52,276 nucleotides of DNA from Pseudomonas asturiensis (lineage in GTDB: Bacteria; Pseudomonadota; Gammaproteobacteria; Pseudomonadales; Pseudomonadaceae): the NCBI RefSeq assembly GCF_900143095.1, contig NZ_FRDA01000026.1, positions 1-52,276 of the forward strand, in the 5' to 3' direction. The notes under the pieces were generated by a model that had not been told where the DNA came from, made no database searches, and saw only the letters and a list, made by a program, of their open reading frames with translations. Numbering within the stretch: the stretch's first letter is position 1; each line of letters begins with the position of its first letter. Of the stretch, positions 33,779 to 42,604 are shown piece after piece. The translations under genes and the position numbers were made by a program.

Positions 33779-36271
33779 TCAGCGTGACTGAATCAGCATC
33801 GCGGCCATGGCCGACGCCTCGATCGGCCGGCTGATCAGATACCCCTGCACCTCATCGCATCCATGCTCCCTGAGGAACTCCAGCTGACTCTGGTTTTCAA
33901 CGCCCTCGGCGACCACCCTCAAACCCAGGCTGTGAGCCATGGAAATGATCGCTTGAATGATCGCCGCGTCCTCGGTGCCGTCATCCAGTCCACTGATAAA
34001 CGCCTGATCGATCTTGACGTAATCCACCGGAAAGCGTCGCAGGTAACTCAATGAAGAGTAGCCGGTGCCGAAGTCGTCGATGGCCAGTTTCACACCCAGC
34101 TCACGCAACTGCTGAAAGGTCGCGATGATATGTTCGACGCTGTCGAGCAACTGGCTCTCGGTCAGTTCCAGCTCCAGCCATTGCGGTTCCAGACCGGTTT
34201 CCTCAAGCACCTGCCGCACCAGGCTCACCAGTTTCCCCTGACGCAATTGATGGACCGACAGGTTGACCGATACCCTGATCGGCGCCATGCCCTGACGCTG
34301 CCACTCGCAGGCTTGCCAGCACGCCTTGCGCAGCACGAATTCGCCGATGGCGCCGATCAACCCGGTTTCCTCGGCAAGCCCGATGAACTCGCCCGGTGGC
34401 ACCATGCCGCGCTGGGGGTGGTGCCAGCGCACCAACGCTTCGGCCGAGTCCAGGCGTCCACTCCTCAGGCTCAGCTTGGGCTGGTAAAAGACCTGCAATT
34501 GATGATCTTCAATAGCCCTGCGCAGCTGGATTTCCAGTTGCAGGCGCTCAAGCGTGCTGGCTTGCAGGCTCTCGGTGAAGAACTGGAAATTGTTGCCGCC
34601 CATGTGCTTGGCGTGCTGCATCGCCATGTTCGCCTGACTCACAAGCGCCGAGACTTCACGGGCTGAATCAGGCAACAGACTGATGCCCACTGAGGCGCTG
34701 ATCACCAGCTCGTGCCCCCCCACCGACAACGGGACGCGCAGCTTGCTGAGCAGGCGGCTGGTCACTCGCGCCAGGCTGGAGAGGTTGGCATAGGCGTCGA
34801 ACAGGACCGCAAACTCGTCGCCTGACAGCCGAGCGATGATGTCAGCTTCCGGCATCGCGCTGCTCAATCGGCGGGCCACATGCTTGAGCAACTGGTCAGC
34901 CACTTCGTGGCCCAGGCTTTCATTGAGTAATTTGAAGCGGTCGAGGTTGATGTGCAGCAACGCCAGGCTTCGACCTGTGCGCTGAACGCGCTGGCGTATC
35001 TCATGCAGACGCTGGGTGAACAATGAGCGGTTTGCCAGCCCCGTCAATTCATCGAAATGGGCCAGATAACGCATGCGCTCCTCAGCAGCACGCCGTGCCG
35101 AAAGATCGGAGAAAAAGCCGACAATATGGCTGGTTTTCCCTGCTTTATCGCGCACGGCGTTCAGCTGTAGCCACTGAGGATACAGCTCGCCATTCTTGCG
35201 GGTTTCAACCAGTTCGCCCTGCCATTGCCCGGTTTGCTCCAGAGAGTGGTGGATGGCCTGAAAATGACGACGGGCATCCCGGCTGCTGGCGATGTCCATC
35301 ACCTTGCGACCGATCACATCGTCCGATTGATAGCCACTGAACCGGCTGAACGCCTGATTGACTGTCAGGATGGTGTAATCCGGATCGAAGATCACGATAC
35401 CTTCGCTGGCCGCATCGAACACGGTTGCAGCCAGCCTCGGTGGGCTCTTGCTCAGGGCCTGATTGGCCTCTTCAAGCTCAAGCGTGCGCTGAGCGACACG
35501 CTCTTCCAGCCCCGCCTGCGCCTCCCGCAAGCCACGTTCGGCCTCGCGGCGCTGTTCGATTTCACGGGCCAGCTCAGTGTTGAGCGCCACGCTGACCGCT
35601 TGCGCCTGCTGTAGATGCTCGATCAACGCCTGATTCTGAAAACGCTGCAACAGACTGCACTGCATCAGACGATTGATCTGCCAGGCCACCACGCTCAGGG
35701 CGAACAACAGAATTAATCCCAGCCAGCCCCAGCCGCGCAACGGCACATCGCCGCCCCAGAACAGATAGAGAATCGGCGGCAACAGGCAGGACAGGCTGAA
35801 CACCAGAAACGCAGAAATGCTGACGGCATAGGCCACGCTGGCGGACAGAATCGCCGCGCCGATCATGCCGAAGACCCACGCCTGCTGCTGGAAATTTTCG
35901 ACCGGAACCAGCACCACGGCTGCCGCTGCCAGGGTCAGCCCGCTGACACAGGCGCCCAGCAGAAACATTCGCCGCCAGACCGCATGCACCTGACGCTGCG
36001 GCGGCGCAGCCCGAAACGCGGCGACCTGAATGATGCGCAGGCACACCAGCGCGGCCAGCCAGCCCAGCCAGATCCCGACGAGCACATAACGCTCCGGACT
36101 CCACAGCAGCCAGGCACAGACAAGCCCGCTCACAAACATCAACAGCGTTGGCAGCAACGAACCCTGATAAAGAAGACGCGTGCGCTCGACCGCCAGTTGG
36201 GCAGTGAACGGCTTGAGAGAGCTATGGCGAGTGCTGTCAGGTGCATCGCCCGCGCTGAAGCGGTATGTCAT
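33779..36271 (-). CDS. Membrane-anchored PAS-GGDEF-EAL cyclic-di-GMP protein
   Basis: 830 residues from ATG 36271. Five or so membrane helices (about 30-205) act as an unknown sensor; a helical coiled region (210-275) leads to a PAS domain (about 280-390), a GGDEF domain with SGDEF in place of GGDEF (near residue 515), and an EAL domain with intact catalytic motifs (AEALVRWHHP, NLSVHQL, ELTESQLLD, DDFGTGYSSL, AEGVEN). c-di-GMP hydrolysis is therefore the likely main activity; SGDEF is tolerated in some cyclases, so a dual role is possible. An upstream in-frame Met at 36364 would add 31 poorly conserved residues. Monocistronic, divergent from uvrD. Confidence 0.9.
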   Translation of the reverse strand: MTYRFSAGDAPDSTRHSSLKPFTAQLAVERTRLLYQGSLLPTLLMFVSGLVCAWLLWSPERYVLVGIWLGWLAALVCLRIIQVAAFRAAPPQRQVHAVWRRMFLLGACVSGLTLAAAAVVLVPVENFQQQAWVFGMIGAAILSASVAYAVSISAFLVFSLSCLLPPILYLFWGGDVPLRGWGWLGLILLFALSVVAWQINRLMQCSLLQRFQNQALIEHLQQAQAVSVALNTELAREIEQRREAERGLREAQAGLEERVAQRTLELEEANQALSKSPPRLAATVFDAASEGIVIFDPDYTILTVNQAFSRFSGYQSDDVIGRKVMDIASSRDARRHFQAIHHSLEQTGQWQGELVETRKNGELYPQWLQLNAVRDKAGKTSHIVGFFSDLSARRAAEERMRYLAHFDELTGLANRSLFTQRLHEIRQRVQRTGRSLALLHINLDRFKLLNESLGHEVADQLLKHVARRLSSAMPEADIIARLSGDEFAVLFDAYANLSSLARVTSRLLSKLRVPLSVGGHELVISASVGISLLPDSAREVSALVSQANMAMQHAKHMGGNNFQFFTESLQASTLERLQLEIQLRRAIEDHQLQVFYQPKLSLRSGRLDSAEALVRWHHPQRGMVPPGEFIGLAEETGLIGAIGEFVLRKACWQACEWQRQGMAPIRVSVNLSVHQLRQGKLVSLVRQVLEETGLEPQWLELELTESQLLDSVEHIIATFQQLRELGVKLAIDDFGTGYSSLSYLRRFPVDYVKIDQAFISGLDDGTEDAAIIQAIISMAHSLGLRVVAEGVENQSQLEFLREHGCDEVQGYLISRPIEASAMAAMLIQSR

Positions 36272-36524
36272 GGCGTCGTTCTTGTATTTGATCAGGCCCC
36301 GCCTGCGCCCCTCTGGAGCGTTCAAACAGGGCCTTGGCCTTGAGCGTGTGCGGAGCATACACAAGGGTTTGGGCAGACCAAACAGCCGCTTTGCACAAAA
36401 ATATCAATTTGCCATTGCGCAGGATGGCGTTCATTCGCTCAGGGCACAGCACGCAATGCTTGCAGCCCTGACCCACCGGTCGTCAGTGTCACAGGTTTTT
36501 TTATTGCCTCACACAAAGCATGGT

Positions 36525-36553
36525 TTGCCCGTCATGACGCAGCACCCTAGAAT
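36525..36553 (+). promoter_or_regulatory. Predicted uvrD promoter
   Basis: -35 TTGCCC (36525-36530), 17-bp spacer, -10 TAGAAT (36548-36553). The expected start is at or within a base or two of the uvrD ATG at 36560, and there is no Shine-Dalgarno sequence before that ATG. Confidence 0.5.
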
Positions 36554-36559
36554 GCGCCG

Positions 36560-38743
36560 ATGCGCGATGATCTCTCTCTGCTTCTCAATTCCCTCAACGA
36601 TGCCCAACGTCAGGCCGTAGCCGCCTCCTTGGGTCGTCAGTTGGTCCTGGCCGGTGCTGGCTCCGGCAAAACCCGTGTGCTGGTGCATCGCATCGCCTGG
36701 CTGATGCAGGTCGAGCAAGCCTCCCCGCACTCAGTGCTGTCGGTGACCTTCACCAACAAGGCCGCTGCCGAGATGCGTCATCGCATCGAGCAACTGATGG
36801 GCATCAGCCCGGCAGGCATGTGGGTCGGCACGTTCCACGGCCTGGCGCACCGCCTGTTGCGGGCGCACTGGCAGGAAGCCGGGCTGGTGCAGACCTTCCA
36901 GATTCTGGACAGCGACGACCAGCAGCGCGTGGTCAAACGCGTGATCCGCGACCTGGGCCTGGACGAGCAACGCTGGCCGGCGCGTCAGGCACAGTGGTTC
37001 ATCAATGGGCAGAAAGACGAAGGGCTGCGTCCGCAGCACATTCAGGCCAGCGGTGACCTGTTCCTGACCACCATGCGCAGCATCTATGAAGCCTACGAAG
37101 CGGCCTGCCAGCGGGCCGGCGTGATCGACTTCTCGGAACTGCTGCTGCGCGCCCTGGATCTTTGGCGTGACAACCCGGGTCTGCTGGCGCACTACCAGCG
37201 CCGCTTCCGCCACGTGCTGGTGGACGAATTCCAGGACACCAACGCCGTGCAGTACGCCTGGTTGCGTCTGCTGGCACAGGGCGGCGACAGTCTGATGGTG
37301 GTCGGCGACGACGACCAGTCCATCTACGGCTGGCGCGGCGCGAAGATCGAGAACATTCATCAATACTCGTCCGACTTCCCGGACACCGAGGTCATCCGTC
37401 TTGAGCAGAACTACCGCTCCACGGCGAGCATCCTCAAGGCGGCCAACGGCCTGATCGTCAACAACAGCGGTCGTCTGGGCAAAGAGCTGTGGACCGATGT
37501 CGGCGACGGCGAACTGATCAGCCTGTACGCGGCCTTCAACGAACACGATGAAGCGCGCTACGTGGTCGAGACCATCGAGAGTGTGCTCAAGACCGGTATC
37601 TCGCGTAACGACATCGCCATTCTCTATCGCTCCAACGCCCAGTCACGGGTGCTGGAAGAAGCCTTGCTGCGCGAGCGCATTCCGTATCGCATCTATGGCG
37701 GCCAGCGCTTCTTCGAACGCGCCGAGATCAAGAACGCCATGGCGTACCTGCGCCTGCTGGAAGGTCGCGGCAACGATGCGGCGCTTGAGCGGGTCATTAA
37801 CGTCCCGGCACGCGGCATCGGTGAGAAGACTGTCGAAGCCATCCGCGAACACGCCCGTCACGCCGATGTGTCGATGTGGGAGGCCATGCGCCTGCTGGTC
37901 GCCAATAAAGGCCTGACCGGCCGCGCAGCGACTGCGCTGGGCGGGTTCATCGAGCTGATCGAGAACCTGTCGGCCAAGGTCATGGAGATGCCGCTGCACC
38001 TCATGACCCAGACGGTCATCGAGCAATCCGGGCTGATCACCTACCACGAGCAGGAAAAAGGCGAGAAAGGCCAGGCCCGGGTAGAAAACCTTGAGGAGCT
38101 GGTCAGCGCTGCGCGTGCCTTCGAAAATACCGAAAGCGAAGAGGACCTGACCCCGCTGGCGGCTTTCCTCGGCCACGCGTCGCTGGAAGCCGGCGATACT
38201 CAGGCTCAGGAGCACGAAGAAAGCATTCAACTGATGACGCTGCACAGCGCCAAGGGCCTGGAGTTTCCGCACGTGTTCCTGGTGGGCATGGAAGAAGGGC
38301 TGTTCCCGCACAAGATGAGCCTGGAAGAGCCCGGCCGTCTTGAAGAGGAGCGCCGTCTGGCGTACGTGGGCATCACCCGCGCCATGCAGCAACTGGTCAT
38401 GACCTACGCCGAGACGCGTCGCCTGTACGGCAGCGAGACCTACAACAAGGTGTCGCGTTTCGTTCGCGAAATCCCGCCGGCGCTGATTCAGGAAGTGCGT
38501 CTGTCCAACAGCGTCAGTCGCCCGTTCGGCGGCACTCAGAAGGTCAACAACAGCAGCCTGTTCACCGGCACCGGCATCCCGGAAACCGAGTTCACTCTGG
38601 GCCAGCGTGTACAGCATGCGGTATTCGGTGAAGGCGTGATCCTCAATTTCGAGGGCGCTGGCGCCCAGGCCCGCGTGCAGGTCAACTTCGCCGAAGGCAG
38701 CAAGTGGCTGATGATGGGCTACGCGAAGCTGGTGGCGTTGTAA
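36560..38743 (+). CDS. uvrD: DNA helicase II UvrD
   Basis: 727-residue superfamily 1A 3'-5' helicase used in nucleotide-excision and mismatch repair. Walker A AGAGSGKT at residues 31-38; motif Ia VTFTNKAAAEMR; motif II VDEFQDT near residue 220; motif III GDDDQSIYGWRGA near 250; motif IV LEQNYRS; motif V LMTLHSAKGLEF near 560; motif VI YVGITRAM near 605. The C-terminal GxRVxHxxFGEG Tudor-like segment (RVQHAVFGEGVILNFEG) is present. UvrD is preferred over Rep by this tail. The start codon coincides with the predicted transcript start. Confidence 0.96.
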   Translation: MRDDLSLLLNSLNDAQRQAVAASLGRQLVLAGAGSGKTRVLVHRIAWLMQVEQASPHSVLSVTFTNKAAAEMRHRIEQLMGISPAGMWVGTFHGLAHRLLRAHWQEAGLVQTFQILDSDDQQRVVKRVIRDLGLDEQRWPARQAQWFINGQKDEGLRPQHIQASGDLFLTTMRSIYEAYEAACQRAGVIDFSELLLRALDLWRDNPGLLAHYQRRFRHVLVDEFQDTNAVQYAWLRLLAQGGDSLMVVGDDDQSIYGWRGAKIENIHQYSSDFPDTEVIRLEQNYRSTASILKAANGLIVNNSGRLGKELWTDVGDGELISLYAAFNEHDEARYVVETIESVLKTGISRNDIAILYRSNAQSRVLEEALLRERIPYRIYGGQRFFERAEIKNAMAYLRLLEGRGNDAALERVINVPARGIGEKTVEAIREHARHADVSMWEAMRLLVANKGLTGRAATALGGFIELIENLSAKVMEMPLHLMTQTVIEQSGLITYHEQEKGEKGQARVENLEELVSAARAFENTESEEDLTPLAAFLGHASLEAGDTQAQEHEESIQLMTLHSAKGLEFPHVFLVGMEEGLFPHKMSLEEPGRLEEERRLAYVGITRAMQQLVMTYAETRRLYGSETYNKVSRFVREIPPALIQEVRLSNSVSRPFGGTQKVNNSSLFTGTGIPETEFTLGQRVQHAVFGEGVILNFEGAGAQARVQVNFAEGSKWLMMGYAKLVAL

Positions 38744-39112
38744 CCGGTTCTGCGGGAGCGTCTGGTTGAAGGCATAGCGTGGGGGAGGCGGCTTGCCGGC
38801 GATGCATTTTGTGAAGCGACCTATCAGCGACTGAACGGACGCCATCGCCGGCAAGCCGCCTTCCACAGTACGTTGGCGGCTGCAGGGCTTGTGTATAAAG
38901 CTGAGCACGCAGCGTGGGGACGATCAGTCAGCGGGTTGTGCTTTCATTCAGCGATACGCGTGTATAACTGAACGTGTAGACGACCAAGCCCACAAGCCGC
39001 AGCGAAAAGTCTTACGCTATTTGTGTAAAAGTCCGAAACATTAACGCGCTGGTCATTGAGCCATGTGCTGTGCAACATGGCGCGCGTGCAATCACAAAAC
39101 GGGAATACCCTT
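38744..39112. other. Intergenic region between uvrD and the Tim44-like gene
   Basis: 369 bp holding a REP pair (38779-38866). The remaining 250 bp have no clear terminator, RNA or ORF; a promoter for the downstream gene must lie there but I cannot place it. Confidence 0.5.
38779..38866. repeat. REP pair (REPIN-like)
   Basis: Left arm GGGAGGCGGCTTGCCGGCGA (within 38779-38804) and right arm TCGCCGGCAAGCCGCCTTCC (within 38844-38866), inverted around about 40 bp. The same family as the copy at 13397. Confidence 0.88.
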
Positions 39113-39955
39113 ATGCAACGTTTTCTAAGCATCGCGATGGCGCTGTGCATCGGGCTCACACTGAGCCTGGATGTGAACGCCGCGCGTTTCGGTGGTGGCA
39201 AGAGCATGGGCTCGGCGCCGACCCATCAGGCGCGCCAGACAGCGCCTTCTACACCGGCTGCTACCCCTAACGCTGCTGGCCGCCCGACACCTGCCGCGAG
39301 CGGCGCGTCCCGCTGGCTGGGTCCATTGGCCGGTATCGCGGCCGGTGGCATGCTCGCCGCCATGTTCATGGGTGACGGCTTCCAGGGCCTGCAACTGTTC
39401 GACTTCCTGATCATGGGCCTGATCGCCTTCCTGATCTTCCGCTTCATTGCGCGCAAGCGTCAGCAGCAACAGCCGAAAATGGCCGGTGCCGGTGCGCCTT
39501 ACCAGCGTGAAGTCAGCCAGCCTGCGCAAAACCCGATCTTCGGCAGCAGTTCCGCCGCTTCCGCAGCACCGGTCATCAATGCGCCTGCCTGGTTCAATGA
39601 AGAACGCTTCCTTGAGGCCGCTCGTAGCCACTTTCAGTCGCTCCAGCAGCACTGGGATGCCAATGAGATGGACAAGATCGCCGAGTTCGTGACCCCGCAA
39701 ATGCTTCAGTTCCTGAAAAAGGAACGAGCCGATCTGGGCGACGGCTTCCAGTCGACGTACATCGACAACCTCAACGTCCAGCTGGACGGTGTGGATGATC
39801 GTGCCGACAAGACCATCGCGACCCTGACTTTCTCGGGCGTGTCCAAGACCTCGCGCTTTGACCAGGGCGAAGTATTCAGCGAAAGCTGGAACATGGAACG
39901 TGCGCAAGGCGACAACCAGCCCTGGCTGGTAGCAGGAATTCGCCAGAACGGTTGA
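39113..39955 (+). CDS. Tim44-like domain protein
   Basis: 280 residues. Signal peptide MQRFLSIAMALCIGLTLSLD, a Pro/Ala/Thr-rich linker (about 40-75), a membrane pair (about 82-130; LGPLAGIAAGGMLAAMFMG and LFDFLIMGLIAFLIFRFI), then a soluble C-terminal Tim44-like domain (about 170-278; PAWFNEERFLEAARSHFQSL is typical). Mitochondrial Tim44 acts in import; in bacteria the family is of unclear role and membrane-associated. ATG 39113 follows GGGAATACC. A strong terminator follows, so it is monocistronic. Confidence 0.87.
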   Translation: MQRFLSIAMALCIGLTLSLDVNAARFGGGKSMGSAPTHQARQTAPSTPAATPNAAGRPTPAASGASRWLGPLAGIAAGGMLAAMFMGDGFQGLQLFDFLIMGLIAFLIFRFIARKRQQQQPKMAGAGAPYQREVSQPAQNPIFGSSSAASAAPVINAPAWFNEERFLEAARSHFQSLQQHWDANEMDKIAEFVTPQMLQFLKKERADLGDGFQSTYIDNLNVQLDGVDDRADKTIATLTFSGVSKTSRFDQGEVFSESWNMERAQGDNQPWLVAGIRQNG

Positions 39956-39980
39956 ACCAGATACCGTTCCTGCGTTCAGA

Positions 39981-40008
39981 ACCCCGGACATGTCCGGGGT
40001 TTTTGTTT
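39981..40008 (+). terminator. Terminator after the Tim44-like gene
   Basis: Perfect ACCCCGGACA / TGTCCGGGGT palindrome followed by TTTTTGTTT, 25 bp past the stop. Strong intrinsic terminator. Confidence 0.9.
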
Positions 40009-40085
40009 ATCCGTTCGGATAGTTATTTTGAGAAAGCCTTTACGCTACTGTATAACCCGCGCCATCAAGTAAGAGGATCCGTGTC

Positions 40086-40493
40086 GTGGAAGAAGTCATC
40101 GAACAACTGCGTGAAGCAAACGAACCCGTTCCGGTTCCGCTCGAATTGCCCGATGAGGACCAACTGGTCGAGATCGAGGAACAGCTGTTCATCAACATCC
40201 CGTTTGTCTTCAAGGAGTTTCTCCTGACTGTCAGCGACGTGGTGTACGGCAGCCTGGAGCCCGTTACGGTCACAGACCCGCAGTCGCATACCTATCTGCC
40301 GGATGTGGCAGCGACGGCATGGGACAACGGCGTGCCGCGCGAGCTGATTCCGATCTGCCAGGACGGCGACGACTACTACTGCGTCGAAGAGGACGGCACC
40401 GTGTTGTTGTGGTCGGCCGAAGAAGAGTTGGTCACCGAAGAAAGCTGGGAATCGGTCTGGCATTGGGCACGGGACGTCTGGCTGGAAAGCTGA
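40086..40493 (+). CDS. SMI1/KNR4 family protein
   Basis: 135-residue acidic protein with the SMI1/KNR4 (SUKH) pattern: LPDEDQLVEIEEQLFINIP opening, FKEFLLTVSDVVYGSLEPV (about 43-61), LIPICQDGDDYYCVEEDG (about 88-105) and VLLWS. SUKH proteins often serve as immunity proteins against polymorphic toxins, but a toxin gene is absent beside it, so a housekeeping or orphan role is equally possible. The start is a GTG at 40086 with AGAGGAT upstream. It lies alone between two terminator/convergent regions. Confidence 0.83.
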   Translation: MEEVIEQLREANEPVPVPLELPDEDQLVEIEEQLFINIPFVFKEFLLTVSDVVYGSLEPVTVTDPQSHTYLPDVAATAWDNGVPRELIPICQDGDDYYCVEEDGTVLLWSAEEELVTEESWESVWHWARDVWLES

Positions 40494-40533
40494 GACGCCC
40501 CGAGCTGTATCGCAGGCAGACCTGTCACCGGGC

Positions 40534-42300
40534 TCAATGCCCGGATGACTCCTGATTGTTGTTACCCAGCGTGTCCAGCAAAGCGACCTGCATGCGCGTA
40601 TGCACGCGGATGAACCACCGCCACAACAGCGCCGCAACCAACGCGCCAATCAGCGCAATGACCAGCAACAATTCGTTGGCCGGAAGAATGCTCGCCGACA
40701 GCGCCGCCAGCATGACGAAAATCACCGCCAGCGAAACCAGTGGAATCACCTCAGCCACCACCTTGCGCACCCGTGCCGTATGACGGCCAGCCATCTCCGG
40801 TTTCACGCCCATCTCCGCCAGCAACATCGACAGCGCCTTGAGCTTGCGATACGCCGCAATCAGGAATGGCAGCGAGAGCAGCAACGCTGCACCACAAATC
40901 CATGCCTTCTGATGGCTGACATCACCGACCCACTCGCTCATGTAGCCGCCGATGCGCTCGGCGAAATAGCCGCCGCTGAAGAAGATCGCCATGACCAACG
41001 CCAGGTTGACGCAGACCTGCAGCAGGATGCGGCGGATCATCTTCGCCAACACCGCGCCCTGCCCCTGTGGCTGAATGCTGCGCAGCCATTCGCCGTACAG
41101 ATTGAAGACCCGTGCGACGCGTCCGGGCACCATCGTGGCCAGCTTGTTCGACAGCGGATCAGCGCCGCGAATCAGGTAGGGCGTCAACAAGGTGGTGATG
41201 GCCGAAACGGCAACCGCCACCGGGTACAGGAAGTCGCTGGTGACCTGCAGCGTCATGCCCAGCGCCGCAATGATGAAAGAGAACTCGCCAATCTGTGACA
41301 GCCCCATCCCCACACGTAACGAAGTACGGCCATCGTTGCCCGCGATAAACGCGCCCAGCCCGCAGGACAGCATCTTGCCCAGCACCACCGCAACGGTAAT
41401 GACTGCAATGGGCCAGGCGTAATCGAGCAGGATCTGCGGGTCGATCATCAAGCCGATCGCCACGAAGAAGATCGCGCTGAACATGTCGCGGATCGGCTCG
41501 ATCAGGCGCTCGATCTTTATCAGCTCGCGGGACTCGGCCATGATCGCGCCGATCAGGAATGCGCCCAGGACCATGCTGTATTCCAGCTTGACCACCAGCA
41601 GGCAGAAACCGAAACACAGGCCCAGCACTGTCACCAGCAGCATTTCGTTGCTTTCGAATTTGGCCACGTAGGCCAGCACTCGCGGCACCAGCAGAATGCC
41701 GATCACCAGCGCCACGATCATGAACAGCGACAATTTGCCGACCGTCGAGAACACCTCGCCAGAGCTGACCGAGCCGCTGACGGCGATGCCGGACAACAGC
41801 GCGATGATGCCGATGCCCAGGATGTCTTCAACGATCAGCACCCCGAAGATCAACTGCGCGAAGCGCTCGTTCTTCATCTTCAGGTCGTTGAGCGCCTTGA
41901 CGATGATCGTGGTCGAAGAAATCGCCAGAATCGCTCCCAGAAACAGCGAGTCCATGGTTTTCCAGCCGAAGAACTGGCCGATTTCATAGCCGATCCAGAT
42001 CATCAGGGCTATTTCGAGGAACGCGGCAATGAACGCCGTGGCACCGACCTTGAACAGTTTGCGCAGGCTGAATTCCAGGCCCAGGCAAAACATCAGGAAG
42101 ATGACCCCCAGCTCGGCAAGGGTCTTGATCGTGTCTTCGTCGTGGATCAGGCCTACGGGCGGCGTGTGCGGGCCGATGATGAAACCCGCAACGATGTAGC
42201 CCAGCACCACGGGTTGTCGCAGTCGATGGAAGAGGATCGTCACCACGCCCGCCACCAGCATGATCACTGCCAGGTCCTGAATGAAATTGATGGCATGCAT
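40534..42300 (-). CDS. CPA2 cation:proton antiporter (KefB/YbaL-like)
   Basis: 588-residue inner-membrane antiporter. The first 390 residues form the CPA2 core of about 12 helices: HRLRQPVVLGYIVAGFIIGP near residue 30, ELGVIFLMFCLGLEFSL, SSTTIIVKALNDL and FGVLIVEDILGIGIIALLSG (the ED pair is typical of the ion site). The C-terminal third holds more membrane helices and no TrkA-N/RCK domain, unlike KefB, KefC and YbaL, so it would lack their nucleotide gating. ATG 42300 has AGGAG upstream. The leader contains a hairpin that can pair with the ribosome-site region and an upstream terminator-like stem. Confidence 0.88.
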   Translation of the reverse strand: MHAINFIQDLAVIMLVAGVVTILFHRLRQPVVLGYIVAGFIIGPHTPPVGLIHDEDTIKTLAELGVIFLMFCLGLEFSLRKLFKVGATAFIAAFLEIALMIWIGYEIGQFFGWKTMDSLFLGAILAISSTTIIVKALNDLKMKNERFAQLIFGVLIVEDILGIGIIALLSGIAVSGSVSSGEVFSTVGKLSLFMIVALVIGILLVPRVLAYVAKFESNEMLLVTVLGLCFGFCLLVVKLEYSMVLGAFLIGAIMAESRELIKIERLIEPIRDMFSAIFFVAIGLMIDPQILLDYAWPIAVITVAVVLGKMLSCGLGAFIAGNDGRTSLRVGMGLSQIGEFSFIIAALGMTLQVTSDFLYPVAVAVSAITTLLTPYLIRGADPLSNKLATMVPGRVARVFNLYGEWLRSIQPQGQGAVLAKMIRRILLQVCVNLALVMAIFFSGGYFAERIGGYMSEWVGDVSHQKAWICGAALLLSLPFLIAAYRKLKALSMLLAEMGVKPEMAGRHTARVRKVVAEVIPLVSLAVIFVMLAALSASILPANELLLVIALIGALVAALLWRWFIRVHTRMQVALLDTLGNNNQESSGH

Positions 42301-42304
42301 GGGG

Positions 42305-42349
42305 GTGTCGCTCCTTATGGGTGATGACTCCTCGGACCGGTAGCGACAC
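42305..42349 (-). promoter_or_regulatory. Possible ribosome-site hairpin in the antiporter leader
   Basis: On the minus strand GTGTCGCT (42342-42349) is fully complementary to AGCGACAC (42305-42312), extended by two G-C pairs across one mismatch. The second arm overlaps the end of the AGGAG ribosome site and the spacer before the ATG, so pairing would hinder initiation. Confidence 0.5.
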
Positions 42350-42405
42350 TCCTGGCGCGTCACCTACCAATAATTCCGTCATCAAAATCTGATGAAACCG
42401 TAGGA

Positions 42406-42428
42406 AAAAACCCGATCCACGGGTTTTT
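42406..42428 (-). terminator. Terminator-like stem in the antiporter leader region
   Basis: AAAAACCCG / CGGGTTTTT with a 5-nt loop and T-tracts on both strands. It lies 105 bp upstream of the antiporter and 176 bp upstream of the divergent thioesterase, so it ends no annotated gene. Only four G-C pairs, so strength is moderate. Confidence 0.45.
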
Positions 42429-42604
42429 GAAGGTTAACACTGCACTCTTCGACAAAAAGCCGGTGCAATATATGGAAACAGATGGAGGGAGGCGTGACGG
42501 ACGTCGGACGGCCAGCGTCCCGATAACTGTGCAGACTGTCTGGCTGCAACACTTCGAGCGCCAATACAGGCGCCACTTGAACACCCTGACCGTGTGAGTA
42601 CGCT

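Larger units (their letters stand above)
42301..42604. other. Divergent region between the antiporter and thioesterase genes
   Basis: 304 bp without a convincing ORF. It holds an inverted repeat next to the antiporter start (42305-42349) and an A/T-flanked stem (42406-42428). A short dyad TCATCA-N5-TGATGA lies between them (42379-42395). Confidence 0.55.

Noticed and set aside
36481..36559. Possible LexA box before uvrD, as in E. coli
   Set aside because: No CTG-N10-CAG dyad with adequate match is visible over the promoter.
37643..38908. 420-codon open frame opposite the 3' half of uvrD
   Set aside because: Antisense shadow; uvrD helicase motifs on the other strand are intact throughout.
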